From: Brevibacillus choshinensis
GTDB taxonomy: Bacteria; Bacillota; Bacilli; Brevibacillales; Brevibacillaceae
Direction: 5' to 3'
NCBI RefSeq assembly: GCF_016811915.1
Contig: NZ_CP069127.1
Coordinates: forward strand, 4,560,001 to 4,624,000
Length of the DNA stretch: 64,000 nt
In this document: positions 24,911 through 32,998 of the stretch, piece after piece
How the letters are laid out: each line of letters begins with the position of its first letter
Numbering within the stretch: position 1 is the stretch's first letter
The notes under the pieces: model-generated
The model's input: the letters and a program-made list of their open reading frames with translations, nothing else
Databases searched by the model: none
What the model was told of the DNA's origin: nothing
Position numbers and translations under genes: made by a program

Positions 24911-26050
24911 TTAGCCTTTCAGTTCTCTGGAAAGGTATAAAATAAACAATCCTGCTAGATTAATGTAGGTACTGGACGCCTCCGCAGAATCTGCCAATCC
25001 TCCATTGCTTTGTTGCATGGCAAATAAATATTGCTCCGCCGTTCGCTTCATGGCCGGGAGTCGGGAATAGGCCTGCTCTCCCAGCAAGTAGGCAATGGTC
25101 GAAAGCGTGTATGTCCCCTCCCATTGCTTGAAGGCGCCGTTTCTCCCGATTTGTTTGGACATGGTCCCCAGTGTTTTTTCAAACATGGCTGCATCCCGGA
25201 GAAGACAGGCTGACCAGCCATTGGCAAACCAGCGCGCGTACGCAGGATAGGCAGACTGTTCGCCAGTGCCATCCAGCATCACGGCATACAGTCCTTTATG
25301 GGGATCAAAAAATCGTTCAAAATTGTCTTTTAGCCGCTGCGCCTGCCTTTCCGCAGAGGACTGGGGAAAAAGCGCCGCTGCTGCTAGCAATCCGACGTAC
25401 GTCTCGGCATTGTCTGCCGCATATTTGACCTTATAGACATGATAATCATGGATCGATCGCGCTTTTTCTTCTTTTCTCAGCTGGTACGAGCTCCAGTAAA
25501 GCCCGTCATCGGGATCGAGGTTGTGCTCGATGAGAAACGCGTAAGCCCGCTTGGCAGCAGCGCGGACTTGTGAGCGAAGCTCGGAGCTGTGTGTCCTTCT
25601 GTCCACCTCTCGCGCCACATGAATGAACAGAGCCATCGTCGTATCAATCCCGCGAATGGCAGCAAATTGCCGGTAGCTCCCTGGAACAGCGGGGATATAG
25701 CCATCCCCCACTCGACGATAGGAGAGATGCCAATCGCCATCAGGCGTCTGCACACGCATCAGCCAGTTCATCCCACGCTCCACAGCCCGCCAGTACGCGG
25801 GTTCTCGGGTGAGGTCATAAGAGCTGATCAGTCCCATCAAAGCGTAGAGCATGTTGGAGTCCGTATTGATATAGCCGGATTCCGCGATCGCACCGTGCTC
25901 ATCTTGCAGCTGTATAATAAAGCTGGCCGCTCTTTGTAAGCGAACGAGTCGAGCGTCTTCACGGGCAGCTTCTGCTGCCGCATAGCCAGAGCCTAGATTC
26001 CACACGAACAAAGAAACCAGCAGCCATATTCCCATTCGCCGCACAGGCAT
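24911..26050 (-). CDS. Secreted alpha/alpha-toroid protein, unknown function
   Basis: 379 aa. The N-terminal signal peptide (about 1-29) is followed by repeated helix pairs with WLMRVQTPDGDW, YALMGLISSYDLT, AFLIEHNLDPDDGLYW and MQQSNGGLADSAEA. This is the pattern of six-hairpin glycosidase or terpenoid-cyclase-like toroids. GGAGGTGAA precedes the ATG. I cannot identify catalytic residues with confidence, so an enzyme or a binding protein are both possible. It is followed by the tRNA promoter in the same direction. Confidence 0.7.
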   Translation of the reverse strand: MPVRRMGIWLLVSLFVWNLGSGYAAAEAAREDARLVRLQRAASFIIQLQDEHGAIAESGYINTDSNMLYALMGLISSYDLTREPAYWRAVERGMNWLMRVQTPDGDWHLSYRRVGDGYIPAVPGSYRQFAAIRGIDTTMALFIHVAREVDRRTHSSELRSQVRAAAKRAYAFLIEHNLDPDDGLYWSSYQLRKEEKARSIHDYHVYKVKYAADNAETYVGLLAAAALFPQSSAERQAQRLKDNFERFFDPHKGLYAVMLDGTGEQSAYPAYARWFANGWSACLLRDAAMFEKTLGTMSKQIGRNGAFKQWEGTYTLSTIAYLLGEQAYSRLPAMKRTAEQYLFAMQQSNGGLADSAEASSTYINLAGLFILYLSRELKG

Positions 26051-26118
26051 GGCAGGTTCACCTCCGGGGTTTTTAGTTTCCCCCAGTTATCCCTGCCAAT
26101 TCCACACTTCCACCCTGC

Positions 26119-26196
26119 CTAGTTTACAATCATGAAACTTGTCCCATCCCAGCCTTTCGTTTGAGAGGGAGAGCCTGGCATGTGAAGTGCCTTCAT
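26119..26196 (-). CDS. Possible 25-residue peptide gene
   Basis: AAAGGAGGTG, a full anti-Shine-Dalgarno match, ends 4 nt before the ATG at 26196. The frame runs 25 codons (MKALHMPGSPSQ to FMIVN) and stops with TAG. It lies 37 bp after the gene at 26234 in the same direction. No family is recognised. The start signal is unusually strong for chance, but the product is tiny and may be untranslated. Confidence 0.4.
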   Translation of the reverse strand: MKALHMPGSPSQTKGWDGTSFMIVN

Positions 26197-26233
26197 CTCC
26201 CACCTCCTTTTACGGCAAAGAAGAAACTATCAT

Positions 26234-26707
26234 TTATCGGCAACGCGCACAGCAACCGATCAGCGGAGTCCTCTCGTTTCCAGGCAGACTGAATGGATAG
26301 TCGAGCGGATGGCGACCGACTACGATCCATTTTCCGTCCGCTTTTTTTCGCAATTGGTACACCCGAAAAAAGCGATCGCTCGAGTCAAAAGCAAACCAGA
26401 CGGCCAAGGTAACGTTTGACCCGCAGTGGGACAGAACTTGAGATTTGACGATAGGGGGTGCCCCAATGGTATCCCCGACAGGCACAGCCAGCCTTCCATT
26501 GATCCGTCGCAAATCCAGATTTTTGATCACACGGCTCGCCAGACAAGGAGTCATGCTTCTTTGCAGAAACCGCCGAATTTTTGCGACGGATCGAAATCGC
26601 TCAGGCAGCAGCCTGCCTCGGTTTCCTACCCGTTTTTGGGCGGAGAGAACGATGGTAAAAAATGCTCGCTCTGCTTGACGAACGGTTTGCAGCCACATTT
26701 TTTTCAT
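26234..26707 (-). CDS. Hypothetical basic protein
   Basis: 157 aa with GGGAGG 8 nt before the ATG. The N-terminal half is strongly basic and helical (QKRVGNRGRLLPERFRS). The C-terminal half looks like a small beta domain (LAVWFAFDSSDRFFRVYQLR) and ends in the Cys-rich IGCCARCR. No signal peptide or membrane segment. I do not recognise the family. It is divergent from the small gene at 26843. Confidence 0.6.
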   Translation of the reverse strand: MKKMWLQTVRQAERAFFTIVLSAQKRVGNRGRLLPERFRSVAKIRRFLQRSMTPCLASRVIKNLDLRRINGRLAVPVGDTIGAPPIVKSQVLSHCGSNVTLAVWFAFDSSDRFFRVYQLRKKADGKWIVVGRHPLDYPFSLPGNERTPLIGCCARCR

Positions 26708-26842
26708 CCGGCATACCTCCCTCTTACAAGCTTATGCAACCAGCGGTGCATGCGGTTGGGCTCTCGGACGCGTACATATTTCGTTTCCGTACCGGACAAA
26801 TTACTGTGGTGCAGAACTCTCAAGATCCAAGGAGGAACAAAC

Positions 26843-27079
26843 ATGCCTACCCAAATCAACACGGATTCTCTGAAAAAAGCTGAGGCGTCCACCACGCTTG
26901 CCAAGTCGATGATCACGCAAGCCATTGAGCAATCCGCCGCCAACCCTCAACTGGCTGAAGAGGCACTCAAGCAAGCTTCCCAGGAGATCGCTCAAGCCCA
27001 AACCATGGTGTCACAAGTGCAATCCACCATTCAAACCCAGCAAGCACAGCAGCAGCAACAGCAAAAAGAGTCCAAGTAA
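26843..27079 (+). CDS. Small Gln/Ala-rich helical protein
   Basis: 78 aa from the ATG at 26843, 7 nt after AAGGAGG. Almost entirely predicted helix, rich in Ala, Gln and Ser, with a C-terminal run of Gln (QQAQQQQQQKESK). It has its own strong terminator. The composition recalls small spore or coat proteins of Bacillales, but no family motif is visible, so this is only a suggestion. Confidence 0.7.
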   Translation: MPTQINTDSLKKAEASTTLAKSMITQAIEQSAANPQLAEEALKQASQEIAQAQTMVSQVQSTIQTQQAQQQQQQKESK

Positions 27080-27086
27080 ATGTCAG

Positions 27087-27120
27087 CAGGCGAATCCCTG
27101 AACGGATTCGCCTGTTTTTT
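27087..27120 (+). terminator. Terminator after the Gln-rich protein gene
   Basis: 11 bp perfect stem CAGGCGAATCC / GGATTCGCCTG, loop 6 nt, followed by TTTTTT. Confidence 0.93.
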
Positions 27121-27193
27121 CTTATTTCTGGAAAAGCAATCGCAACTTTTATAAAATTGAGGTAAATCATGCTCTATTCTTGGGAGGAAGCTC

Positions 27194-27619
27194 ATGCTAC
27201 AACCGACTGGCATCAATCATTTCTTGTTTTCCGTTTCTGACTTGGAGAGGTCTTTTCGTTTTTATCAGGATGTCCTGGGTGCAAAACCGCTCGTCCGCGG
27301 CAGGAAGCTGGCCTATTTTGACCTGAACGGGTATTGGCTCGCCTTGAATGAAGAATCGGACATTCCCCGTCAGGAGATCCATCTGTCCTATACCCACCTC
27401 GCTTTTTCCATCGAAGAAGCTGATTTTGATGCCTGGCTTGCTCATCTGCAAAAACATGATGTCCACATCCTGCCTGGACGGGAACGCGACGCGCGTGACA
27501 AAAAGTCCATGTACTTCACGGATCCAGACGGTCACAAGTTTGAATTACATACGGGAACACTGGAGGATCGGCTTGCCTATTATCGTCAGGACAAGCATCA
27601 TATGACATTTTTTGAATAA
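27194..27619 (+). CDS. fosB: Metallothiol transferase FosB (fosfomycin resistance)
   Basis: 141 aa VOC-fold enzyme. FosB adds bacillithiol (or cysteine) to the epoxide of fosfomycin using a divalent metal. The metal ligands are visible as His9 (GINHFLF), His68 (SYTHLAF) and Glu117 (HKFELHTG). The GREREARD-like stretch (GRERDARDKKSMYFTDPDGH) and the GTLEDRLAYY end are specific to FosB rather than FosA or FosX. GGGAGG precedes the ATG. Chromosomal fosB is common in Bacillales, so it need not be acquired. Confidence 0.93.
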   Translation: MLQPTGINHFLFSVSDLERSFRFYQDVLGAKPLVRGRKLAYFDLNGYWLALNEESDIPRQEIHLSYTHLAFSIEEADFDAWLAHLQKHDVHILPGRERDARDKKSMYFTDPDGHKFELHTGTLEDRLAYYRQDKHHMTFFE

Positions 27620-27630
27620 ATAAAAACGAC

Positions 27631-28740
27631 CTAACGCCCCCTTTTTTTGGCGGTTCGCCGACTGGCAGCTGCCTTTTTCGTCACGACTCGCCGAAGCTGC
27701 GCTGGGGTCAGCGGCTGCGTATATCCCAGATGGCCGCGACGACCTGTTTGCAGCGTTCTGGAGATTTTTCCAGTCGCTGTGGCTACGCGAAGCCCAAAAG
27801 CCTGCATCGCCCACTGAACAGGAAAAGAAATGGACAGCCTGCCGTCCTCAGAGCCCGCGAAATTTACCGCTGCTGCATAGTTGCCAGATGTCAGCCATAC
27901 CGATCCGGAGTCCCCAGCCAGTGATACAGCCGTCTGGCCCCGGATCACCGTCTGGTTGCGAAAGCGGATCGTGCCTAGTCCGCCAAGGCTGCCGTAATCG
28001 ACCTCGATGTCAGTATGGATGGATTCGACAGTTCCGCTGACACGCCCTGTCGTCCGTCCCACTTTCTTCAACCGAGTGCCGACCGCATAGCCCCGGACAT
28101 GCCCACGTACCCTGCCTACGGTTGCGTAGCGCGGTGCGAGAAGACTGCTTCTGGTTGGGATGGAAATGGCAGCATCCATATAATTGACCGCGTTCTTTCG
28201 TAATCGCACAAACCTGTAGAGCCTGCCGATTCGACTCACACCTGATCGACCGCCATCTGCCCCTCCCGGCTGGATCGTTTCCGTATAGCCGCTCGTATTG
28301 TTTCGATTCAGTACATGATTGTTACTCAGCAAGTAACGTCGGGCACGCCGAGCTGCTTGGGAGACAATCAGTCCAGCGGTCCCCGATATACCCGGATATC
28401 CGACGCTGTAGCCCGCAATGACTGGCCGTATTCTACGGCGGTATCTTCCGCTTGCCGCACCCGGACGTACCAATGGGTGACAGCAGCAGCGGCCAGACAC
28501 GATCGTCCTCACTGGTACTGATATGTTTGCTTTGGACAGGTGCCTGTTCACGGTGACGCTTCTTGGGCAGTGTTTGGCCACTTTTGCACTGGCATCGACC
28601 GTGTACATCACGATGCAGGCGCCGCCCTTTTTATTTTTCCCATTCACATAGCCGACCCCAATGCCGACGACGCCCGGCATCTTCCTCCACTTTTTCAACA
28701 GCTGACGCTTGGCTCGCAACGCTTCCCGAAAAGTTGCCAT
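27631..28740 (-). CDS. Trypsin-fold serine protease-like protein (NAL1-like), cytosolic
   Basis: 369 aa from the ATG at 28740, 7 nt after GGAAG. The chymotrypsin-type triad is readable: His142 in LLSNNHVLN, Asp189 in NYMDAAIS and Ser278 in LAGDSGSVW. The GRTTGRVSGTVESI stretch between Asp and Ser matches the NAL1-like bacterial S1 group. The protein is very rich in Arg and ends in KKAAASRRTAKKRGR; a Cys cluster, GRCCCHP, lies near residue 85. No signal peptide is seen from this start. A GTG at 28848 would add 36 residues without making one. Substrate unknown. Confidence 0.75.
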   Translation of the reverse strand: MATFREALRAKRQLLKKWRKMPGVVGIGVGYVNGKNKKGGACIVMYTVDASAKVAKHCPRSVTVNRHLSKANISVPVRTIVSGRCCCHPLVRPGAASGRYRRRIRPVIAGYSVGYPGISGTAGLIVSQAARRARRYLLSNNHVLNRNNTSGYTETIQPGGADGGRSGVSRIGRLYRFVRLRKNAVNYMDAAISIPTRSSLLAPRYATVGRVRGHVRGYAVGTRLKKVGRTTGRVSGTVESIHTDIEVDYGSLGGLGTIRFRNQTVIRGQTAVSLAGDSGSVWLTSGNYAAAVNFAGSEDGRLSISFPVQWAMQAFGLRVATATGKISRTLQTGRRGHLGYTQPLTPAQLRRVVTKKAAASRRTAKKRGR

Positions 28741-28883
28741 CGAATCTCTTCCTTCCTCCATCGGTTTCACATTGCCATCGTATGTCGGACTTGGCCACGT
28801 ATATTGGACCCCTGACACAAGCTTGAATGCCTTTTTTGTCTCTTGCACGACCCTGCATCCACCTCATTCGCACTTTTCCAGCA

Positions 28884-28920
28884 AAAAAACCGCCTGGCTC
28901 TTTTTACGAGCCAAGCGGTT
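28884..28920 (-). terminator. Terminator of xpt-pbuX
   Basis: 13 bp stem on the minus strand, AACCGCTTGGCTC / GAGCCAGGCGGTT, then TTTTTTT, 18 bp after the pbuX stop. Confidence 0.92.
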
Positions 28921-28937
28921 CTCTCTCAGGTTAGCGA

Positions 28938-30245
28938 TTAGGACGCTTCCTGCACAGCAGCCTCCGTCACTGGATGCTGCAGGTTCTTATTGGTGTGGAC
29001 CAACACGATATTCAAAATGACAGCTGTCAAGGAGCCTGTCACGATTCCATTTTGGAGCAGCATTTTTGCCATGGTTGGCAACTGATCAAACATGGTTGGC
29101 ACTGCCGCAGAGCCCAATCCTACAGCAATACTGCAAGCGGCGATCAGCAGATTTTCGTTTTGACGCAGGTCTACCTGGGACAAGATGTTGATGCCAGACG
29201 CGACAACCATCCCAAACATCGCGATCATCGCACCGCCCAATACCGCATTCGGTACGATGGTGGTCAGCGCAGCCAGCTTCGGCAGCAGTCCCAGCACGAC
29301 CAAAATACCGCCAGCGCCGATCATGACGTCACGCGTTTTGATGCCAGTCAGACTCACCAGACCGACGTTTTGGGAGAAAGCTGTGTACGGGAATGCGTTG
29401 AAAACACCGCCCAACATGATGGCTACCCCTTCGCCGCGCAGACCCTTCACTACATCTTGCTTGCTGATCTCTTTGTTCGTTACTTTTCCGAGGGCAAAGT
29501 ACACGCCTGTAGACTCTGCCATGCTGATGATGTTCACCAGAATCATGGTGATGATCGCAACGATGCTGAATTGCGGCGTACCAAAGTAAAAAGGCTCAAC
29601 GATGCTAAACCAGGAAGCGCTCGCCACATTGGCAAAGCTGACCATCCCCATGAAATAAGCCGCTACCGTACCGACGATCAGACCGAGCAAAACCGAAATC
29701 GCACGAATAAATCCAGTAAACAGACGATTGATGAGAAGAATAATAACGAGTGTTCCCAAAGCCAGAAGCAGATTGTGTGGCGCGCCGAAATCCGGCATTC
29801 CTTGGCCACCAGCGGCGTTGTTCATCGCTACAGGAATCAGGGACAGACCGATGATCGTCACCACTGAGCCTTGTACGACTGTCGGGAAGAAACGAAGCAG
29901 CTTGCCGAATAAAGGAGCCGCCAAAACGACGAAAATACCTGAAATAATAATGGCGCCATAGGCCGTTGCCAGGTTACTAGTAGAAGCGATGGCAATGATC
30001 GGCCCTACTGCCGTAAACGTACAGCCCAGGACGACGGGGAGACGAATCCCTGTGTAGCGAGTTCCCAATACTTGCAAAAGCGTTGCGATCCCGCAAGTGA
30101 ACAAGTCTGCAGCAATCAAGTAGGCGATTTGCGCCGGGGTCAAATGGAGCTCTCCCCCGATAATCAATGGCACTACGACTGCTCCCGCGTACATGGCCAA
30201 AACGTGCTGCAAGCCCAGTGTTACCACTTTTTGTTTGGATAACAT
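28938..30245 (-). CDS. pbuX: Xanthine permease (NCS2 family)
   Basis: 435 aa nucleobase:cation symporter-2 with about 14 membrane helices. The signature QNVGLVSLTGIKTRDV is present and the first helices carry LGLQHVLAMYAGAVVVPLI. Its place behind xpt and a guanine riboswitch identifies xanthine (or a related purine) as the likely substrate. The ATG follows GAGGGAGAG by about 10 nt, 24 bp after the xpt stop. Confidence 0.93.
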   Translation of the reverse strand: MLSKQKVVTLGLQHVLAMYAGAVVVPLIIGGELHLTPAQIAYLIAADLFTCGIATLLQVLGTRYTGIRLPVVLGCTFTAVGPIIAIASTSNLATAYGAIIISGIFVVLAAPLFGKLLRFFPTVVQGSVVTIIGLSLIPVAMNNAAGGQGMPDFGAPHNLLLALGTLVIILLINRLFTGFIRAISVLLGLIVGTVAAYFMGMVSFANVASASWFSIVEPFYFGTPQFSIVAIITMILVNIISMAESTGVYFALGKVTNKEISKQDVVKGLRGEGVAIMLGGVFNAFPYTAFSQNVGLVSLTGIKTRDVMIGAGGILVVLGLLPKLAALTTIVPNAVLGGAMIAMFGMVVASGINILSQVDLRQNENLLIAACSIAVGLGSAAVPTMFDQLPTMAKMLLQNGIVTGSLTAVILNIVLVHTNKNLQHPVTEAAVQEAS

Positions 30246-30269
30246 ACGTTTTATTCTCTCTCCCTCTAT

Positions 30270-30869
30270 TTATTTGGATGTTGCGTGTGTTGCAGCTGGT
30301 TCAATAAAATGAATCTCGCCTGGAGACATGGATTCGATGCGAGCGAGTGACTCGATGCGAACTCCCTCTTTCTCCAGCAATCCGCGGCCCTCCTGGAAGC
30401 TTTTTTCAATCACCGCGCCAATCCCGACGAGGTGTGCCCCCGCGTCCTTGATGATTTGCGTGAGCCCAACCAACGCTGCGCCTGTCGCCAGGAAGTCATC
30501 AACGATCAGCACGCGGTCATCAGCGTGCAAATACTGCTTGGAGACGCTGATCTGATAAGTCTCCTGTCGAGTAAAGGAGTGAACCGGCGCAGAATATACT
30601 TCCTCGGTCAGGGTAACCGCCTTCTTCTTTTTCGCGTAGATAAAAGGCACCCCTAACGCAAAAGAAGCCGCCAATGCGAAATGAATGCCGCTCGCCTCGA
30701 TCGTCACTACTTTTGTTACGTTCTGATCGCGGAACAGCTCGGCAAATCTTTCACCGATCTTCATCGTCAGCTGCGGGTCTACCTGGTGATTCAAAAAAGC
30801 GTCCACTTTCAATACGGATGCAGACAGCACTTTCCCGTCCCGGACGATTCGCTCTTGTAGTTCTTTCAT
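30270..30869 (-). CDS. xpt: Xanthine phosphoribosyltransferase
   Basis: 199 aa, family length. Converts xanthine and PRPP to XMP for purine salvage in the cytosol. The PRPP loop is VLIVDDFLATGAA; VTIEASGIHFALAASFALGVPF contributes the pyrophosphate-binding turn. GGAGGGGG precedes the ATG. It is the first gene of xpt-pbuX, under the riboswitch at 31112-31178. The order and control match Bacillus subtilis xpt-pbuX. Confidence 0.96.
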   Translation of the reverse strand: MKELQERIVRDGKVLSASVLKVDAFLNHQVDPQLTMKIGERFAELFRDQNVTKVVTIEASGIHFALAASFALGVPFIYAKKKKAVTLTEEVYSAPVHSFTRQETYQISVSKQYLHADDRVLIVDDFLATGAALVGLTQIIKDAGAHLVGIGAVIEKSFQEGRGLLEKEGVRIESLARIESMSPGEIHFIEPAATHATSK

Positions 30870-30907
30870 CTATTTTCCCCCTCCATGGAATGCAAAAAGC
30901 CTTATAA

Positions 30908-31000
30908 ATCCAATAAAATAAAGGAAGCCCAGAGAGAACAGTTCACGGGCTGGTACGATCGAAAATACCAACTCCAAGTGAAATCTGTCCCTCTGGGCTT
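30908..31000 (-). terminator. Attenuator hairpin in the xpt leader
   Basis: On the minus strand AAGCCCAGAGGGACAG (31000-30985) pairs with CTGTTCTCTCTGGGCTT (30941-30925). Inner helices TTCAC/GTGAA and TGGTA/TACCA prolong the same arm, and CCTTTATTTTATT follows. It sits between the aptamer and the xpt start and would stop transcription before xpt. Confidence 0.75.
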
Positions 31001-31111
31001 GTTTCTCCCTGAGGTGCAGCACGCTCATAAATCGCGCGAACATCAAACGCCAGTCAGCCCTGATGGCAAAGGATCGCCAAAAACAGAGGCTGGATCGCGG
31101 ATGTTCTCTCA

Positions 31112-31178
31112 CTCGTAGTCAGGTGATTTACGGTCACCCGGTAGAAACTGTTGGGCCTTATTCCCAAAATTATACGAG
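31112..31178 (-). promoter_or_regulatory. Guanine-class purine riboswitch aptamer
   Basis: Read on the minus strand, P1 is CTCGTA / TACGAG. The conserved core TATAAT, the P2 strands, GTTTCTACCGGGTGACCG and the 3' joining strand GACTACGAG are all in place. The specificity base is C (GACTACG), which pairs with guanine, hypoxanthine or xanthine rather than adenine. The next genes are xpt and pbuX. The 3' edge of the aptamer lies 242 bp before the xpt start, longer than usual. Confidence 0.95.
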
Positions 31179-31273
31179 CCTGCATATGCTTTTTGGATAT
31201 TGAACAATCTATCATATCTGGCAGCTTAGGAGCAAGCGTTAATTTTTGAAAGCCTGCATAGCTGTAAAAGATG

Positions 31274-31300
31274 GAAAGAGCCCCCGATTTACGAGGGCTC
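31274..31300 (-). terminator. Possible terminator after rsgA
   Basis: GAGCCC / GGGCTC hairpin, about 8 bp with wobble, just after the stop; only a short T run follows. Confidence 0.45.
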
Positions 31301-31306
31301 TCTCTT

Positions 31307-32389
31307 TTATCGCTTCGGCTTGCGCTGCCGCATTTGTACATTGATCTTTTTCCATTTGTCCTTCTCAGCTGCCTGCAGTCGCGCGTCTTCCTTTCGCGCC
31401 AGATGAGCAAGCTCTCTTTGCAGTTTGAGGTAGCTGTCAAAACGTGCTTTTTCCAACATGCCATCAGCGATTGCTTCCTGAACGGCGCAGCCTGGCTCCC
31501 GCACATGCTGACAATCGTTAAATCGGCACTCTTCTGCGATGGACTCGATGTCATCGAAGGCTCCGCGGAATCCTTCGTCCGCTTCCCAGAGCTGCAGCTC
31601 GCGCATGCCAGGCGTGTCAATCATTAAGCCTCCGCTAGGCAAGAGGAACAGCTCCCTGTGCGTCGTCGTATGCCGGCCGCGGTCGTCCCCTTCACGGACC
31701 TCACTGACCCGCTGCATGTCCGAACCACTCAGCTTGTTGATCAAGGTCGATTTGCCGACCCCGGAAGAGCCCATCAAGGCTATCGTCTTGCCTTCTCCCA
31801 GATAAGGTGCCAGCTGCTCCAGCCCTTCGCCTAGCTCCGAGCTGACGACGTGTATGGGTACGCCGATCGCCACAGACTCCACTTCACGAAGTCTGGAATC
31901 CACATCGTCGCACAAGTCGGCTTTGCTCAGTACGATGACTGGCGATGCACCGCTTTCCCATGCGAGGATCAGATAGCGCTCCATCCTGCGAATGTTAAAG
32001 TCATTATTCAAAGCGTTGACCAAGAAGACGGTATCTACATTGGCGGCGACAATCTGCTCTTCCACCGAATCGCCAGCCACTTTTCGAGAAAACTTGCTTT
32101 TGCGCGGCAAGAGAGCATGAATCGTCGCTTTCTTTTCCTCTGCCCGCGGACTGATCACGACCCAATCCCCCACCGCTGGATAATCCTCGCGGCCAGTCGC
32201 TTCGTACCTGAGCTTACCCGTAATTTCACCCAAGAGCTCGCCATGCTCGCTCAAGAGGCGATAAATCCGTTTATGTTCCAGTGTGATGCGTCCCACACTG
32301 TAGCCTTGTTCGGCAAATGGAGCGAAATGAGTAGCAAATGCCTCATTCCAGCCCAAAGATTGTAAGGTTTGTTGTACTTGTTGATTCAC
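31307..32389 (-). CDS. rsgA: Small ribosomal subunit biogenesis GTPase RsgA
   Basis: 360 aa circularly permuted GTPase that helps late 30S maturation. An N-terminal OB-fold (to about 115) is followed by the permuted motifs: G4-like LSKADLCDD, then G1 GSSGVGKST, then G3 DTPG. The C-terminal zinc site is CRFNDCQHVREPGC. GTG start, about 9 nt after GGGGG. At 360 residues it is longer than the usual roughly 300 aa YloQ type and may be a second, diverged RsgA of the genome. Confidence 0.9.
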   Translation of the reverse strand: MNQQVQQTLQSLGWNEAFATHFAPFAEQGYSVGRITLEHKRIYRLLSEHGELLGEITGKLRYEATGREDYPAVGDWVVISPRAEEKKATIHALLPRKSKFSRKVAGDSVEEQIVAANVDTVFLVNALNNDFNIRRMERYLILAWESGASPVIVLSKADLCDDVDSRLREVESVAIGVPIHVVSSELGEGLEQLAPYLGEGKTIALMGSSGVGKSTLINKLSGSDMQRVSEVREGDDRGRHTTTHRELFLLPSGGLMIDTPGMRELQLWEADEGFRGAFDDIESIAEECRFNDCQHVREPGCAVQEAIADGMLEKARFDSYLKLQRELAHLARKEDARLQAAEKDKWKKINVQMRQRKPKR

Positions 32390-32471
32390 GAACGGATTCC
32401 CCCTGCAAATGGTTTGTAATTGGCGCTATGCCAGAACCAGTCACAGTCGAATCCTCACATCATGAACGGTT

Positions 32472-32543
32472 TTACTTCTCGCCAGAAAGGAGGATTCCTG
32501 TGACCCCGATTGCTACAATCTCTACCGTTTTTGTGTTTGCCAT
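32472..32543 (-). CDS. Possible 23-residue peptide gene upstream of rsgA
   Basis: AAGGAGAG lies about 8 nt before the ATG at 32543. The frame reads MANTKTVEIVAIGVTGILLSGEK and stops. It is in the same direction as rsgA, 82 bp upstream of it. It may be a short membrane peptide or a leader. No family match is claimed. Confidence 0.35.
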   Translation of the reverse strand: MANTKTVEIVAIGVTGILLSGEK

Positions 32544-32634
32544 AAAACATCTCTCCTTCTTTGCAAACCGTTTTATCCAGTTTGACCGTTATTTCCCAAC
32601 TATTGTACCACGAAACGACGCAGATGCAACAGCC

Positions 32635-32886
32635 TTAGTCGCCGCCGCCTCCACCGCCGTCGCTGCCCCCGCCGCCATCAGAACCGCTGTCACCATGGCT
32701 ATGACCGTGGCCGTGGCCATGTCCCCAGCCTCCGTCAGAATCATCCCGCCTGTGATCGTTGTCGATGTAATACGGAGTGCTGCTGTCAGTCGACGAGTGG
32801 GAACGTCTGCGTCCGCCTTTTGCGTTTGTTGCCAGAACGATCATCAAGACAATGAACATGACCATAACGATAATGAAAATTTCCAT
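32635..32886 (-). CDS. Small membrane protein with His/Gly-rich tail
   Basis: 83 aa from the ATG at 32886 (GGAG upstream). One N-terminal membrane helix (about 2-20, MEIFIIVMVMFIVLMIVLA) is followed by a basic patch and a low-complexity tail with GHGHGHGHSHGD and GGGGSDGGGGGGD. His repeats could bind metal ions; that is inference. The opposite strand is also open across this stretch, but the membrane helix and start signal favour this reading. Confidence 0.6.
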   Translation of the reverse strand: MEIFIIVMVMFIVLMIVLATNAKGGRRRSHSSTDSSTPYYIDNDHRRDDSDGGWGHGHGHGHSHGDSGSDGGGGSDGGGGGGD

Positions 32887-32998
32887 CTGCTCCACTCCCC
32901 TCTGGGCCATGCCTTGAAACTCGGTTGTACAACCCCAGTATACCACGTTTTTGTAATCCTCATGGAACGGACTGTCATATTAGGGTGAGACTGGTCGA

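Noticed and set aside
27194..27619. fosB as a recently acquired resistance gene
   Set aside because: No mobile-element flanks and no base-composition jump; chromosomal fosB is normal in this group.
30908..31000. T-box leader before xpt
   Set aside because: A large leader hairpin and TGGTA/TACCA stem recalled a T-box, but the AGGGTGG-ACCGCG core is absent and the purine aptamer explains the leader.
32500..32988. Plus-strand frame with AAAGGAGG before GTG
   Set aside because: It reads Ala/Val/Met runs that are the complement of the Gly/His repeat on the minus strand; the minus-strand membrane protein is the better call, though not certain.
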